This document shows, in pieces, positions 40,120 through 48,056 of a DNA stretch of 64,000 nucleotides. Origin of the DNA: Bradyrhizobium commune (GTDB taxonomy: Bacteria > Pseudomonadota > Alphaproteobacteria > Rhizobiales > Xanthobacteraceae); assembly GCF_015624505.1 (NCBI RefSeq), contig NZ_CP061379.1, positions 620,001 to 684,000 on the forward strand. Direction: 5' to 3'. The notes beneath the pieces were generated by a model that searched no databases, was not told the origin of the DNA, and saw only the letters and a program-made list of their open reading frames with translations. Positions within the stretch are counted from its first letter, which is position 1, and every line of letters starts with the position of its first letter. The position numbers and the translations under genes are program-made.

Positions 40120-41442
40120 TCACCCCGCCACGCTCTCCTCCGCCGCCACCGGCCCCACCGGCATCGGCACCGTCACGTAGCTCTTCGGCAAATTCACCGG
40201 CCGGTAGTCCGGCTCCGCCGCCATCCGCTTCAGCACGCTCTCATGCACATGCGCGCCCTCGCCGATCACGCGCGGCTCGCAATCGGGGATGTAGAAGCCG
40301 AGCACCACTGTCCGCTCCGGCCATTCCTTGTAGGTCGCGCTCTTCGGAAAATACTCCAGCACGCGCCAGAGCGCCGTCATCGAATTGTGCAGCGTGCCGG
40401 TCTTGCCGGTATAGGCGGGCGCGACGTATTGGAACGGCGAGCTCTTGCGCTGGATGCCCCAGGCGAGCTGATTCACGGTGCTTTGGCTGAAGTTCAGCCC
40501 CGCCTTCGCCGCCTCGTCGATCATCCAGATCAGCGGATATTTCGATTCCGCGCTCTCGGCCTCCGGATAGCCACCGCCGACGTCGCAATGCACGCCGGCG
40601 AACCACACCTGAAGAATGTCCTGCGGCTCCTTCGTCTCGTCCCGCACATAGCGGTTGCGCCAGAACTCCTGCGGCTCTTCGTACGCCTTCAGGCGGAACA
40701 TGCAGCGCCGCTCGTCGATCGCGATCGCCTGGCGGAAGATGTGGACGCTCGGATTGCGCAGCGTGAAGGCGAGCTCCTCCAGGCTCGGCCAGTACAGCCG
40801 GTCGGCGCGCGGCACGATCACGCTCGCCACCGTGTCCCACACCCCGATGAAATGCACGGTCGGCCAGCGCGTCGAGGTGATGCGCGCGAATTGCGCGGCG
40901 AGGTCGAATCGGTCCTTCGGCAGCGGCCCCTGGTCGTCGACCGCGATGTCCTTGAGGTCCTCGATGTCGTTGCCGCGCCCGGTACCGGAATATTGCTTGT
41001 AGGCGATCAGGCCCGAACCTGCGAGGTTGGCCTGCTCCGGCGAGATCAGCCCGACCTTGTGGATCAGCCCCGCCAGCACGCGAACCGTGTAAGCACCGCG
41101 CGAAAAACCGAACATGTAGATGCGGTCGCCCGGCGCGTAGTGCGCGACCAGGAAGCAATAGGCCGCGAGCACATTGTCGTCGAGCCCGTAGCCGGTGGCG
41201 AGGCCCAGCACCAGCTTGATGTTGGACTTCCAGCGACCCCACGTCGACGGCTCCGTCATGGTGCCGACGCCGGGATCGTAAAACACCATCTGCCGCGGCA
41301 CGGTCTTGTCCGTCTTGCACAGGCAGCGATAGAGCTTCAGGACGTTGGAGATGTTTTCCGAGATCTCGTTGCCGGTGCCGTCACAGCAGATGACGAGGTT
41401 TTTCGGTTTGGTCTCGTGCTCGCGCTGGCCGTCGTGCTCCAC
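40120..41442 (-). CDS. DUF2235 domain protein (alpha/beta hydrolase, phospholipase-like)
   Basis: A 440-residue protein of the DUF2235/T6SS phospholipase effector-like fold. The GTG at 41442 has a GGAGAGG site upstream. The N-terminal KNLVICCDGTGNEISENISN is characteristic, and the nucleophile elbow is GFSRGAYTVRVLAGL near residue 115. No secretion signal or Rhs/VgrG partner was seen. The first 30 or so codons of this gene, with the region upstream of its start, are duplicated in degenerate form at 44970-45110. Confidence 0.88.
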   Translation of the reverse strand: MEHDGQREHETKPKNLVICCDGTGNEISENISNVLKLYRCLCKTDKTVPRQMVFYDPGVGTMTEPSTWGRWKSNIKLVLGLATGYGLDDNVLAAYCFLVAHYAPGDRIYMFGFSRGAYTVRVLAGLIHKVGLISPEQANLAGSGLIAYKQYSGTGRGNDIEDLKDIAVDDQGPLPKDRFDLAAQFARITSTRWPTVHFIGVWDTVASVIVPRADRLYWPSLEELAFTLRNPSVHIFRQAIAIDERRCMFRLKAYEEPQEFWRNRYVRDETKEPQDILQVWFAGVHCDVGGGYPEAESAESKYPLIWMIDEAAKAGLNFSQSTVNQLAWGIQRKSSPFQYVAPAYTGKTGTLHNSMTALWRVLEYFPKSATYKEWPERTVVLGFYIPDCEPRVIGEGAHVHESVLKRMAAEPDYRPVNLPKSYVTVPMPVGPVAAEESVAG

Positions 41443-41599
41443 GGTCCGCCTCTCCCGGTGATGCGATCGGGGCGAGCATAGCGGAAAAGCGCGACGGCGA
41501 GGAGACGAGGGTGGAGGCGGGCCATTTTGGCTGTCGTGCTCGCGGTGTCCGGCCGCGAGTGCGATGGCTCTTGATGGGATCGATTTGGCCGCGGGCTCC

Positions 41600-41738
41600 T
41601 CAACCTCTCCCGCAAGCGGGGGAGGTCGGCGCGTAGCGCCGGGTAGGGGCTCGCTCCTCATAAGGAGTGTCCATTGCGGAAGCACCCCACACCCCAGCCC
41701 TCCCCCGCAAGCGGAAGAGGGAGCGCAGCTTCTACACG
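41600..41738. repeat. Family B repeat, copy 3
   Basis: Begins with CCTCTCCCGCAAGCGGGGGAGG and ends with CTCCCCCGCAAGCGGAAGAGG, with a GGAGTGTCCATTGCGGA centre shared with copy 4. It fills most of the 312 bases between the DUF2235 start and the next gene; no gene was seen there. Confidence 0.75.
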
Positions 41739-41754
41739 CCGCTCGCCTTCCCCC

Positions 41755-42126
41755 TTACTTCTTCTTCGCCGGCCCGAAATCCGGCTGCCACGCCGCTTCC
41801 TTGCGGCTCGGGGCCGCGGCGATCGCCTTGGCCTTGTCCTTCTTCGGCTTCTTGGCTTCGCGATTGCTGCGTTGCTGTCCCTTGGCCATGGCGTCGGTCT
41901 CCTCTTGAGAGTTGTCTTGAGATCTGTCTTGGGGTCTGAGCTCGTCCAGCTCGTCCGATTGCAGCACGCGTCCGCGCGGTGTGCAGACGCGCACGTCCAT
42001 GTAGCCGTCGCGCAGCAGCTTTCGCGCCAGCCGGAGCGCGACCGTCGCGTTGCTGCGGCCGTGATTGGCGCTGCCGTATTCGCCGGTCGCCCAGATGAGA
42101 TATGGCACGCGGATCGGTCTTGCCAT
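41755..42126 (-). CDS. Hypothetical protein, apparent in-frame join of two small proteins
   Basis: The 123-residue frame starts at the ATG at 42126 with a strong AGGAG site. Its first 70 residues (MARPIRVPYLIWATGEYG...) form one domain, followed by a polar Q/D/S linker with repeated SQD units. The last 44 residues start with their own ATG at 41889 behind GAGGAGA and form a separate basic segment (MAKGQQRSNREAKKPKK...) that looks like an independent small protein. Both halves have real ribosome-binding sites, so the C-terminal protein may also be made separately. Function unknown. Confidence 0.65.
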   Translation of the reverse strand: MARPIRVPYLIWATGEYGSANHGRSNATVALRLARKLLRDGYMDVRVCTPRGRVLQSDELDELRPQDRSQDNSQEETDAMAKGQQRSNREAKKPKKDKAKAIAAAPSRKEAAWQPDFGPAKKK

Positions 42127-42403
42127 CGCGTGCTCCTGCGCGAGCACGACGACGTCATGCTCCAGCGACTGGTTTCTCGGCGGGAGCGCTCGTGACCCTC
42201 AGTCACCGGTCGATGCCGTCACGAAAGATGCGGTGATGCAGGCGAGCCTACGCCCGCAGCGCTGCAATAGCGAGGACTAAAACGGCGTGTGCGCTGCGGC
42301 CTCGGCGCGACGACGATAGTACTGGCTATTGCCGTGCGGGAAGCGCATGCTCGCGATCGCCGGTGTCGGTTGGGGCCGCTCTCGCGAGGTAAGGCAGGCA
42401 CGC

Positions 42404-42670
42404 ATGACCATCCGTTCGCGGCGCGAAACCGTCACCTTCCGTCATCCGTTCCACGTCCACGGCATCGATCGATTGCTGCCTGCGGGCGCCTATCAGGTGA
42501 TCGCCGACGAGGAGACGGTGGAGGGCTATACGTTCTCGGCCTGGCGGCGGGTCGGCACGTCGCTCGTCGTCCCCGTGGAAGGCCTGCCCGGTTCGGTCGA
42601 GATGCTGTCGATCCTCGCGCGCGACCTGGCGGACGCCCAGCGGATCGACGCGAGTGCCGCCAATGACTGA
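42404..42670 (+). CDS. Small conserved protein of unknown function
   Basis: An 88-residue protein from the ATG at 42404 (MTIRSRRETVTFRHPFHVHG). It shows a compact pattern (DRLLPAGAYQVIADEE, then GYTFSAWRRVGTSLVVP) with no catalytic motif. It is coupled by a start/stop overlap to the next gene. Real by length, coupling and codon use. Confidence 0.7.
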   Translation: MTIRSRRETVTFRHPFHVHGIDRLLPAGAYQVIADEETVEGYTFSAWRRVGTSLVVPVEGLPGSVEMLSILARDLADAQRIDASAAND

Positions 42671-42959
42671 CCATACCGTCGATCTGGACAAGCACCGCGG
42701 CATGGCCGCGCAGAAGGCGACCGATTTGCGCCGCGCGCTGGCCGAGGTCGAGACCAATCTCAAGGAGCTGCGCGAGCGCGAGACCGCGCTGGAGAACCAG
42801 CTGCTCACGGTGCCCGCGTCGTCCTGGCCGGACGCGGCGGCGAAGGCGCGCTATCTGCTCAACCTCTACGCCGCGAGCCTGCCCGCCGAGGACACGAGGC
42901 ACCGCGCGCTGGTGGCCGCCCTGTTCGACGATTTCGCCAGGCTCAGCGGCGACAGCTGA
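42663..42959 (+). CDS. Small coiled-coil protein of unknown function
   Basis: A 98-residue protein from the ATG at 42663, overlapping the previous stop. The segment TDLRRALAEVETNLKELRERE is a heptad-like helix. A second helical part (AKARYLLNLYAASLPAEDTRHR) follows. It probably acts with the upstream small protein; no function is evident. Confidence 0.65.
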   Translation: MTDHTVDLDKHRGMAAQKATDLRRALAEVETNLKELRERETALENQLLTVPASSWPDAAAKARYLLNLYAASLPAEDTRHRALVAALFDDFARLSGDS

Positions 42960-42965
42960 GGGGGC

Positions 42966-43100
42966 ACCTCTCCCGCTCGCGGGAGAGGTCGCCGCGCTTG
43001 AAGAGCGTGGCGGGTGAGGGCTCTCTCCTTTTGGGGAGTGTCGATTGCGGAGACACCCCCCACCCCGACCCTCCCCCGCAAGCGGGAGAGGGAGCGCACC
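42966..43100. repeat. Family B repeat, copy 4
   Basis: Ends are CTCTCCCGCTCGCGGGAGAGG and the inverted CTCCCCCGCAAGCGGGAGAGG. The central TGTCGATTGCGGAGACACC resembles copy 3. It separates the coiled-coil protein gene from the DUF1488-like gene. Confidence 0.75.
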
Positions 43101-43124
43101 GATCGTATGGAAGGAAGTACACCC

Positions 43125-43403
43125 ATGACCCTCACCAGCGGCCGCTTTGTCGGCCACGAACAGGACCGGGGGATCGTCCAGTTCTCGATGCAGGACGGCA
43201 GCAGGGAGATCGCCTGTGCGATCTCGACCTCCGCCATGGACGATCTCGAACGCGGCCCGCGCGCGCGGCCGAACGAGCGCGAAGAGCAGTTCATGCGCCT
43301 GCGCGACCGCATCGAAGCGCGCGCGGCAAGCAAGTATCACGCGACGGAGTTCGAGGGCACCCCGCCGGGGATCGTGCTGCGGAGCATTGATTTTCGGGGG
43401 TAG
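43125..43403 (+). CDS. DUF1488-like small protein
   Basis: A 92-residue protein from the ATG at 43125 with GGAAGG upstream (MTLTSGRFVGHEQDRGIVQF). The pattern of a short beta-rich N-half and FMRLRDRIEARAASKYH fits the DUF1488 group. An in-frame ATG at 43107 is less likely. It ends just before the convergent small gene. Function unknown. Confidence 0.72.
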   Translation: MTLTSGRFVGHEQDRGIVQFSMQDGSREIACAISTSAMDDLERGPRARPNEREEQFMRLRDRIEARAASKYHATEFEGTPPGIVLRSIDFRG

Positions 43404-43483
43404 GGGGATGAAGCTTCCGGCGCGTGATCCCACGCCTCACGCGGCCCGGTCGAGCTCCTTCTCGTAGGCCTTCAGGCTTCCCT

Positions 43484-43723
43484 TCATGGCAGCGGATCGG
43501 GCTCGACGTGGTCGATGTGGGCGCCGGCGGCCCGCACGTCCCGCGCCGCGGTCGCGATAGCCTCGCTGACGGATTCCGCCTCGCGGCTGAAGTCGACGAT
43601 GATGTGTCCCTTCTGGAAAGCGATCGCCGCGTCGTCGCATCCGGCATCATAGAAGCGCTGCTCGAAATCCTCCGCCTGCGGATCGAGGCCGGAGGCGATG
43701 ATGCTGAATTCGAACGTCTTCAT
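43484..43723 (-). CDS. Small protein resembling the N-terminal part of a DNA-binding protein, possibly truncated
   Basis: A 79-residue frame starting MKTFEFSIIASGLDPQAEDF. The pattern ADDFEQRFYDAGCDDA-type and IIVDFSREAESVSEAI looks like the N-terminal half of a longer rhizobial protein that I remember as continuing into a helix-turn-helix after a VEPDPL segment. Here the frame ends two residues after that point. It may therefore be a 3'-truncated remnant lying just left of the island; that is inference from memory of the family. Confidence 0.5.
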   Translation of the reverse strand: MKTFEFSIIASGLDPQAEDFEQRFYDAGCDDAAIAFQKGHIIVDFSREAESVSEAIATAARDVRAAGAHIDHVEPDPLP

Positions 43724-43770
43724 TTGAAGTCCTCCGATCCGGGCGGGCAGCGCGTGGCCTTGGCGAAATG

Positions 43771-43800
43771 CTGTCAACATCCATAGATTGAATGTACTAT
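43771..43800 (+). promoter_or_regulatory. Predicted promoter for the phosphoribosyltransferase/SLOG pair
   Basis: CTGTCA at 43771-43776 and TACTAT at 43795-43800 are spaced 18 bases apart, 30 bases before the gene start. An imperfect dyad GAATGT/ACACTC covers the -10 region. Low confidence. Confidence 0.35.
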
Positions 43801-43831
43801 ATACACTCTATCATGGATCGCAGAGGGGCAT

Positions 43832-44410
43832 ATGGTCATCAACCTGGACGGCAACTGGAAATCGGGCAAGGCCTACGATCTTCATACCGTATCAAGCACC
43901 CACCTCGGGACCGATGAGTTCGGTCACGATCGTTTCGACAATGCGCGCAGCGAGATGGGCGAGCTCGTGTATCAGCTCAAATACAAGGGCGATACATCCA
44001 AGGTTCAGCCGATCGTTGCCCTGCTCGACGACATCAAGGGAATCGAAGGGTTTGATTTCATCATTCCCATTCCACCAACAAAGAAGAACCGTCCGGTCCA
44101 GCCGGTTGAGCTGATCGCGGAGGCGCTCGGCGCGAGGCGCAAGGTCGCGGTCGCGACAGGCGCGCTCACCAATAGCGGCGACGAGGAACTAAAGGGTGTC
44201 ACCGACCCGATCGCGCGCAAGGAACTCCTCGATGAAGCCCTCAAATTGGACCCCTCTCAAGGCAAGTTCAAAGGCAAGAAAGTATTGTTGGTCGACGATC
44301 TCTACCGTTCAGGTTCGACGCTACGCGTCGCGACCGATTTGCTATATAAGGAAGGTGAAGCAGCGCAGGTCTCCGTCTTGACAATGACCAGAACGAGAAG
44401 CAATCGATGA
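43832..44410 (+). CDS. ComF-like phosphoribosyltransferase of the island
   Basis: A 192-residue phosphoribosyltransferase-fold protein distinct from the housekeeping ComF at 3665. It has no zinc cysteines. The PRPP loop is VLLVDDLYRSGST at residues 151-163, preceded by FDFIIPIPPTKKNRPVQPVE. GAGGGG lies upstream of the ATG. The G+C content is lower than in flanking genes. It overlaps the SLOG gene by four bases, so the two are co-translated. Such PRTase/SLOG pairs have been proposed as nucleotide-centred conflict or stress modules; the exact reaction is unknown. Confidence 0.82.
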   Translation: MVINLDGNWKSGKAYDLHTVSSTHLGTDEFGHDRFDNARSEMGELVYQLKYKGDTSKVQPIVALLDDIKGIEGFDFIIPIPPTKKNRPVQPVELIAEALGARRKVAVATGALTNSGDEELKGVTDPIARKELLDEALKLDPSQGKFKGKKVLLVDDLYRSGSTLRVATDLLYKEGEAAQVSVLTMTRTRSNR

Positions 44411-44964
44411 CCACCGTTTTCCTGTCAGGCTCTCGAAAGATCAGCCGTATTGGAAATGAGGTTCGCAGCCGGCTGGAAAACATGGTCCAGAAAGGGCTGA
44501 CGATCGTCACTGGCGATGCCAATGGTGCAGACAGGGCCATGCAGTCCTATCTGCACGAGTTGGGTTATTCCGATGTCACAGTGTATTTCGTTGGAGATGC
44601 GCCGCGGAACAACGTCGGAAACTGGCCGATCCGAAACGTCATTGTCGATGCGAAGCTGCAAGGGCGGGACTTCTACGCCCAAAAAGACCGGGAGATGGCG
44701 AGGGTTGCCGATCTCGGGTTTGTCTTGTGGGACGGCAAGAGCTCCGGCTCGGTCCAGAACATGCTGTGGCTCGTCGCGCAGAAGAAGACGGTCGTCGTCT
44801 ACTACGCTCCCGAGAAGCAGTTTTACAACTTCAGGAACGAGAACGAGCTGATCGGTCTTCTCAGCAATTGCGATGACGAAATCCTGGACGATCTCGGTCG
44901 AAAAGTCGCGCTGCCCGATCGTTTGAAGAAAGCGAATCGAACCCAGCAGGCATTCAATCTCTAG
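44407..44964 (+). CDS. SLOG-domain (YspA/DprA-like) nucleotide-binding protein
   Basis: A 185-residue Rossmann-like SLOG protein. The diagnostic elements are FLSGSRKISR near the start and TGDANGADRAM at about residues 35-45, which bind a nucleotide or its derivative. LGFVLWDGKSSGSVQNM and TVVVYYAPEKQF follow in the order expected of the fold. The start overlaps the PRTase stop by four bases. Its stop is six bases from the truncated DUF2235 copy, marking an insertion or recombination boundary. Confidence 0.82.
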   Translation: MTTVFLSGSRKISRIGNEVRSRLENMVQKGLTIVTGDANGADRAMQSYLHELGYSDVTVYFVGDAPRNNVGNWPIRNVIVDAKLQGRDFYAQKDREMARVADLGFVLWDGKSSGSVQNMLWLVAQKKTVVVYYAPEKQFYNFRNENELIGLLSNCDDEILDDLGRKVALPDRLKKANRTQQAFNL

Positions 44965-44969
44965 ATGGT

Positions 44970-45061
44970 GATGTTTTCCGAGATCTCGTTGCCGGTGCCG
45001 TCGCGGCAGATGACGAGGTTTTTGGTGTGCTGTTGTGCTCGTGCTGGCCGTCGTGCTCCAC
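44970..45061 (-). pseudogene. Truncated, frameshifted copy of the DUF2235 gene 5' end
   Basis: Closely matches 41350-41442: the same GTG start, ribosome-binding region and first 30 or so codons (NLVIC-DGTGNEISENI). One base is missing between the start and the AACCTCGTC codons, so the start is out of frame with the conserved part. The similarity continues upstream of the start to about 45110. The rest of the gene is absent, replaced by the SLOG gene. Confidence 0.82.
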
Positions 45062-45178
45062 GGTCCGCCCCTCCGGGTGATGCTACCGGGGCGAGTGTAG
45101 CGGAAAATGACGACGAACGTAGAAGCCGGGTGAGGTCTGTCGGCCGATTTGAGCAGTCCAAAGCATCGGGACACGAAG

Positions 45179-46447
45179 TTATGTAATCCGGCCCATCTTC
45201 TTTTTTGTCGAGCGTGCGGTTTTCATTTTACGTAAGACCACAATGATTTCGCTGTCCATTGTCACTGTGCGTGCTCTACGTTCGAGCCGTCTTCGCTCGC
45301 TACGGCCGTATCGATTAATAGATCTTGGGACCCGCTTATTTTGAAGCCTCCTCTGTTCGACGGCTACCAGCCTAAAGCCCCGGGCCTTGAAGCAGTCGAT
45401 CGTAAATTGATCGAGCAGCAGGCGAAAGCCGCCTGTTGACCGTCTACCCACGACAAATACGGCCTCCCCGCCAACCTTCAAGCTGTTGGCTAGATGTCGG
45501 CAAACTATTGCGTAGTCTGAAAGAAACCGGGTAACCATTCTGCCGAGCTTGCTATCAGCGTTTCCCGCCCAATAATTCCTTAGCGGCAGCTCAGTCTTGC
45601 TCGCGTCGACGCCTCCCAGGCATCTGCCGTCGATGTCCCCTCCTCGAACAGCCAGTCTAGAAAGCCCCTTGAGACGGCTGACGATGGCCAAACACAGCGA
45701 GGATGCCGCCCCGTACTGTACCGTTGTGCGAGAATCTCCGTATGGTGGTGACGTGAGGACGACATCAAACCTTGCGTGCTCTGACGATAGCAAAGCTTTT
45801 GCATTACCGCACGTAATCGTGGCCTTTGGTAGACTAATCTCGTCTGCTAGTTGCTTCGCGCAGTATTTCAGGCGCTTGTCGAAGATGCTCCAAGCACAAG
45901 GTCGAAATTCTGCTCGCTCTTCCGCGCTCATCCGATGCAGCTTCCAGCCGCTAGTTCTTGCGTATGAGACTTGCCGCGCAGTAGCACTGAGGGCTGCGGC
46001 GACCACGAGAAGTTCGGGTCTTGCGAGCCGCTTTCGGTTGATCCAGCTAATTATTCTCCCCAGTTCCCTCAAAGTCTGGTTGGAGAACCATTGGACCTTG
46101 CGCTCAAGCGAAAATTGTACCTGCCCATAGCTCTCGGTAGAACGCGCTTTGTTTAGTCCCTCTCGAATGCGCTGAATCTTCTCACTACTGGCGAGAGAGA
46201 ACTTCGCTTCTGACAGAAGGCAAGCAAGAGGATTTGCGTCTAAGCCAACGCACAGATCTGCGTTTTTTGCGGCAGCTAGGAGCCGTCCTGTGCCACAGAA
46301 CGGATCCAGTACTCTTGAGTTCGGAGGTACGAACCGCCTGGCTAGGGACGTTGCCAATTCGTCCGCCACCATCGCAGGATAAGGGTGCAGCTTGCTCAGG
46401 AAGGTCGCAGCTGCTCCTGTATGAGGTTTGTGAGACGTTCTACGCAA
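45179..46447 (-). CDS. Island DNA methyltransferase 1 (N6-adenine/N4-cytosine type)
   Basis: Last gene of the six-gene operon, 422 residues. It has an HPYPA motif at residues 21-25, the SAM-binding motif I LDPFCGTGRLL (from about 47) and the catalytic motif IV TSPPYGDS at about 232-239. Motif I precedes motif IV with about 180 residues between, room for a target-recognition domain. The C-terminus is very basic. The TTG at 46447 overlaps the kinase gene by 52 bases and is needed to keep HPYPA. A second methyltransferase of the same layout is two genes upstream. No nuclease partner was found. Confidence 0.85.
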   Translation of the reverse strand: MRRTSHKPHTGAAATFLSKLHPYPAMVADELATSLARRFVPPNSRVLDPFCGTGRLLAAAKNADLCVGLDANPLACLLSEAKFSLASSEKIQRIREGLNKARSTESYGQVQFSLERKVQWFSNQTLRELGRIISWINRKRLARPELLVVAAALSATARQVSYARTSGWKLHRMSAEERAEFRPCAWSIFDKRLKYCAKQLADEISLPKATITCGNAKALLSSEHARFDVVLTSPPYGDSRTTVQYGAASSLCLAIVSRLKGLSRLAVRGGDIDGRCLGGVDASKTELPLRNYWAGNADSKLGRMVTRFLSDYAIVCRHLANSLKVGGEAVFVVGRRSTGGFRLLLDQFTIDCFKARGFRLVAVEQRRLQNKRVPRSINRYGRSERRRLERRARTVTMDSEIIVVLRKMKTARSTKKKMGRIT

Positions 46448-46902
46448 CTCTGCACCGTCAGATATGACGTGTCGACCGTGACCGCTGGGGCTAGCGGTAA
46501 ATGGCCACCGTAAAAAGCATTGCAGAAGGATTCATCTCCTTGGTCAAGACCAAGAAGGTCGTCAATCCCGATATTCACATCTCGTAGACGCGCCAGCCGA
46601 ACTTCAGGGGACGCGGTTAATCTGACTAGATAGATGGGCTGGGTGAGGCCAGAGAGCACATAATTTAGAAAACGACCCTCTACCAAGCGAACCTCCCCTG
46701 GTGAGGACGTCGCCCAGTGAATCGTCTGTTGGTCGATGTCTCTGTGAATCTCTTCTGGCACCTCGCCACTTATTCCTCTCTTGGCAAGAGTGCTTTTGAG
46801 TTCATCACCGCACGATCTGATTGGAAAGCCAGAAGCAATAGACAGAGCGGCTGCTGAGGACGTTTTTCCAACTTTCGATTTACCGAAAATAGCGATGATC
46901 AT
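46396..46902 (-). CDS. P-loop nucleoside/nucleotide kinase-like protein
   Basis: A 168-residue P-loop protein starting MIIAIFGKSKVGKTSSAAAL, with Walker A GKSKVGKTS at residues 7-15. The arrangement, an arginine-rich LTASPEVRLARLRD segment like a LID, and the small size resemble deoxynucleoside-monophosphate or cytidylate kinases. The ATG overlaps the preceding methyltransferase stop by one ATGA. It lies between the two DNA methyltransferase genes. Possible roles are nucleotide supply or effector phosphorylation; neither can be told from sequence. Confidence 0.78.
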   Translation of the reverse strand: MIIAIFGKSKVGKTSSAAALSIASGFPIRSCGDELKSTLAKRGISGEVPEEIHRDIDQQTIHWATSSPGEVRLVEGRFLNYVLSGLTQPIYLVRLTASPEVRLARLRDVNIGIDDLLGLDQGDESFCNAFYGGHLPLAPAVTVDTSYLTVQSCVERLTNLIQEQLRPS

Positions 46903-48056
46903 AACTTCTGAAAGACCGCTATATGCTCGATTGGTTCCGCCGCCAGCCGATCTGATACCCGGCGACGGGTGGGCGTGCGTGGCAGAGGCCCCCAAACGAG
47001 CGGCATGAGTTCTGAGAAAAGTTCAAATATCTGAGTCGCTGTCCCTGGATATTTTTGGGATTCTCCAAGCACAATCGCGCAAAGACCTTGTTTTCGGAGA
47101 ACGCGGTACATTTCGTCGCGGCACGTTTCCATATCCTTCGTGTATTCCGCTAAAAGGTTTCGACGACTGCGCCGATACCTGGCTCCGATTTCATCCTTTC
47201 GCTCATCGACAAGAGGCCAGTTCATCCACAAGTAAAGTAGCCGATTGGCGTGGGTGTAGTCGATCATTCCGATGTAGGGCGGAGACGTCACGATCAAATC
47301 GACTGCATTATTTGTGATTGCAAGGGATCGAGCGTCCTGTTGCACGACCAGTGCGTGATGTAGATTGAATTGCTCAAACGAACTTTGCCGAGGGAGAGCT
47401 TCGACACGTTCCCGAAAGAGCTCAATGACATTGTGATTCACGAGGGTTCTAGGGTGTACGTTGTCGGCGACCCAACCCCAGTGGTGACGTCGTTTCTTGC
47501 CTGTGCGAGTCTTTGATCCTGGTGTCGAAGCGCATTGAAATAGAATGTCCGAGAAGATCGCTCGCAAAACTAAACCCTCCTTGGGAGGGGCATTCTCAAC
47601 TTCCTTCCAAAGGAATTTGAGCTGACTGAGCGTGTCGTCGGAGTACCAGTTGGACAGGTCGGGATTGCCTCCTTCCCCGCGACAGCCAATCGTTGACGTG
47701 CGACACTGCTGTTCGAAGACGAGCTTGTTTCGGAGGCGAGTCAAAAAGTCGTTGTTCAGACCATTCGTAAGGAGCGCAAGTTTTGCATTTGCAATGAGCC
47801 GAAACGCTGACAGCCGATCAGACGCAATAACTTTGCGTTTCAATTTCAGCGCTTCGATTGCGGTTGTCGCGCTCCCTGCAAATGGGTCGAGGACTAAGTC
47901 ACCAGGATTGGAAAGAACTTGGATTAATGCGGATGGGATTTGGCCGATGAAATTGCCGGGAAACCAATGGATTGACTGAACAGATCCTCGGAGGGTGGTC
48001 GCCCTTGGGAAATTCCAGTCGATCCGTTCAAGTCGAGTTAGATCTAAAGGAGCCAC
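46899..48056 (-). CDS. Island DNA methyltransferase 2 (N6-adenine/N4-cytosine type)
   Basis: A 385-residue DNA methyltransferase. Motif I is LVLDPFAGSATTAIEA (DPFAGS at residues 57-62) and the catalytic motif IV is VDLIVTSPPYIGM (TSPPY at 257-261). The N-terminal WFPGNFIGQIPSALI corresponds to the HPYPA region of the paired enzyme. About 195 residues separate motifs I and IV. The start lies 13 bases inside the HD gene and the stop overlaps the kinase start. Two such enzymes in one operon could modify the two halves of a non-palindromic site. Confidence 0.86.
   Translation of the reverse strand: MAPLDLTRLERIDWNFPRATTLRGSVQSIHWFPGNFIGQIPSALIQVLSNPGDLVLDPFAGSATTAIEALKLKRKVIASDRLSAFRLIANAKLALLTNGLNNDFLTRLRNKLVFEQQCRTSTIGCRGEGGNPDLSNWYSDDTLSQLKFLWKEVENAPPKEGLVLRAIFSDILFQCASTPGSKTRTGKKRRHHWGWVADNVHPRTLVNHNVIELFRERVEALPRQSSFEQFNLHHALVVQQDARSLAITNNAVDLIVTSPPYIGMIDYTHANRLLYLWMNWPLVDERKDEIGARYRRSRRNLLAEYTKDMETCRDEMYRVLRKQGLCAIVLGESQKYPGTATQIFELFSELMPLVWGPLPRTPTRRRVSDRLAAEPIEHIAVFQKL

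Noticed and set aside
43437..43640. A 67-residue open frame ending MKGSLKAYEKELDRAA
   Set aside because: It is out of frame with the real small gene and only its last part resembles coding sequence; at most a remnant of a lost 3' neighbour.
44961..45161. A 66-residue open frame containing NLVICRDGTGNEISENI
   Set aside because: It is the translation of the degenerate DUF2235 copy in a shifted frame and not a gene.
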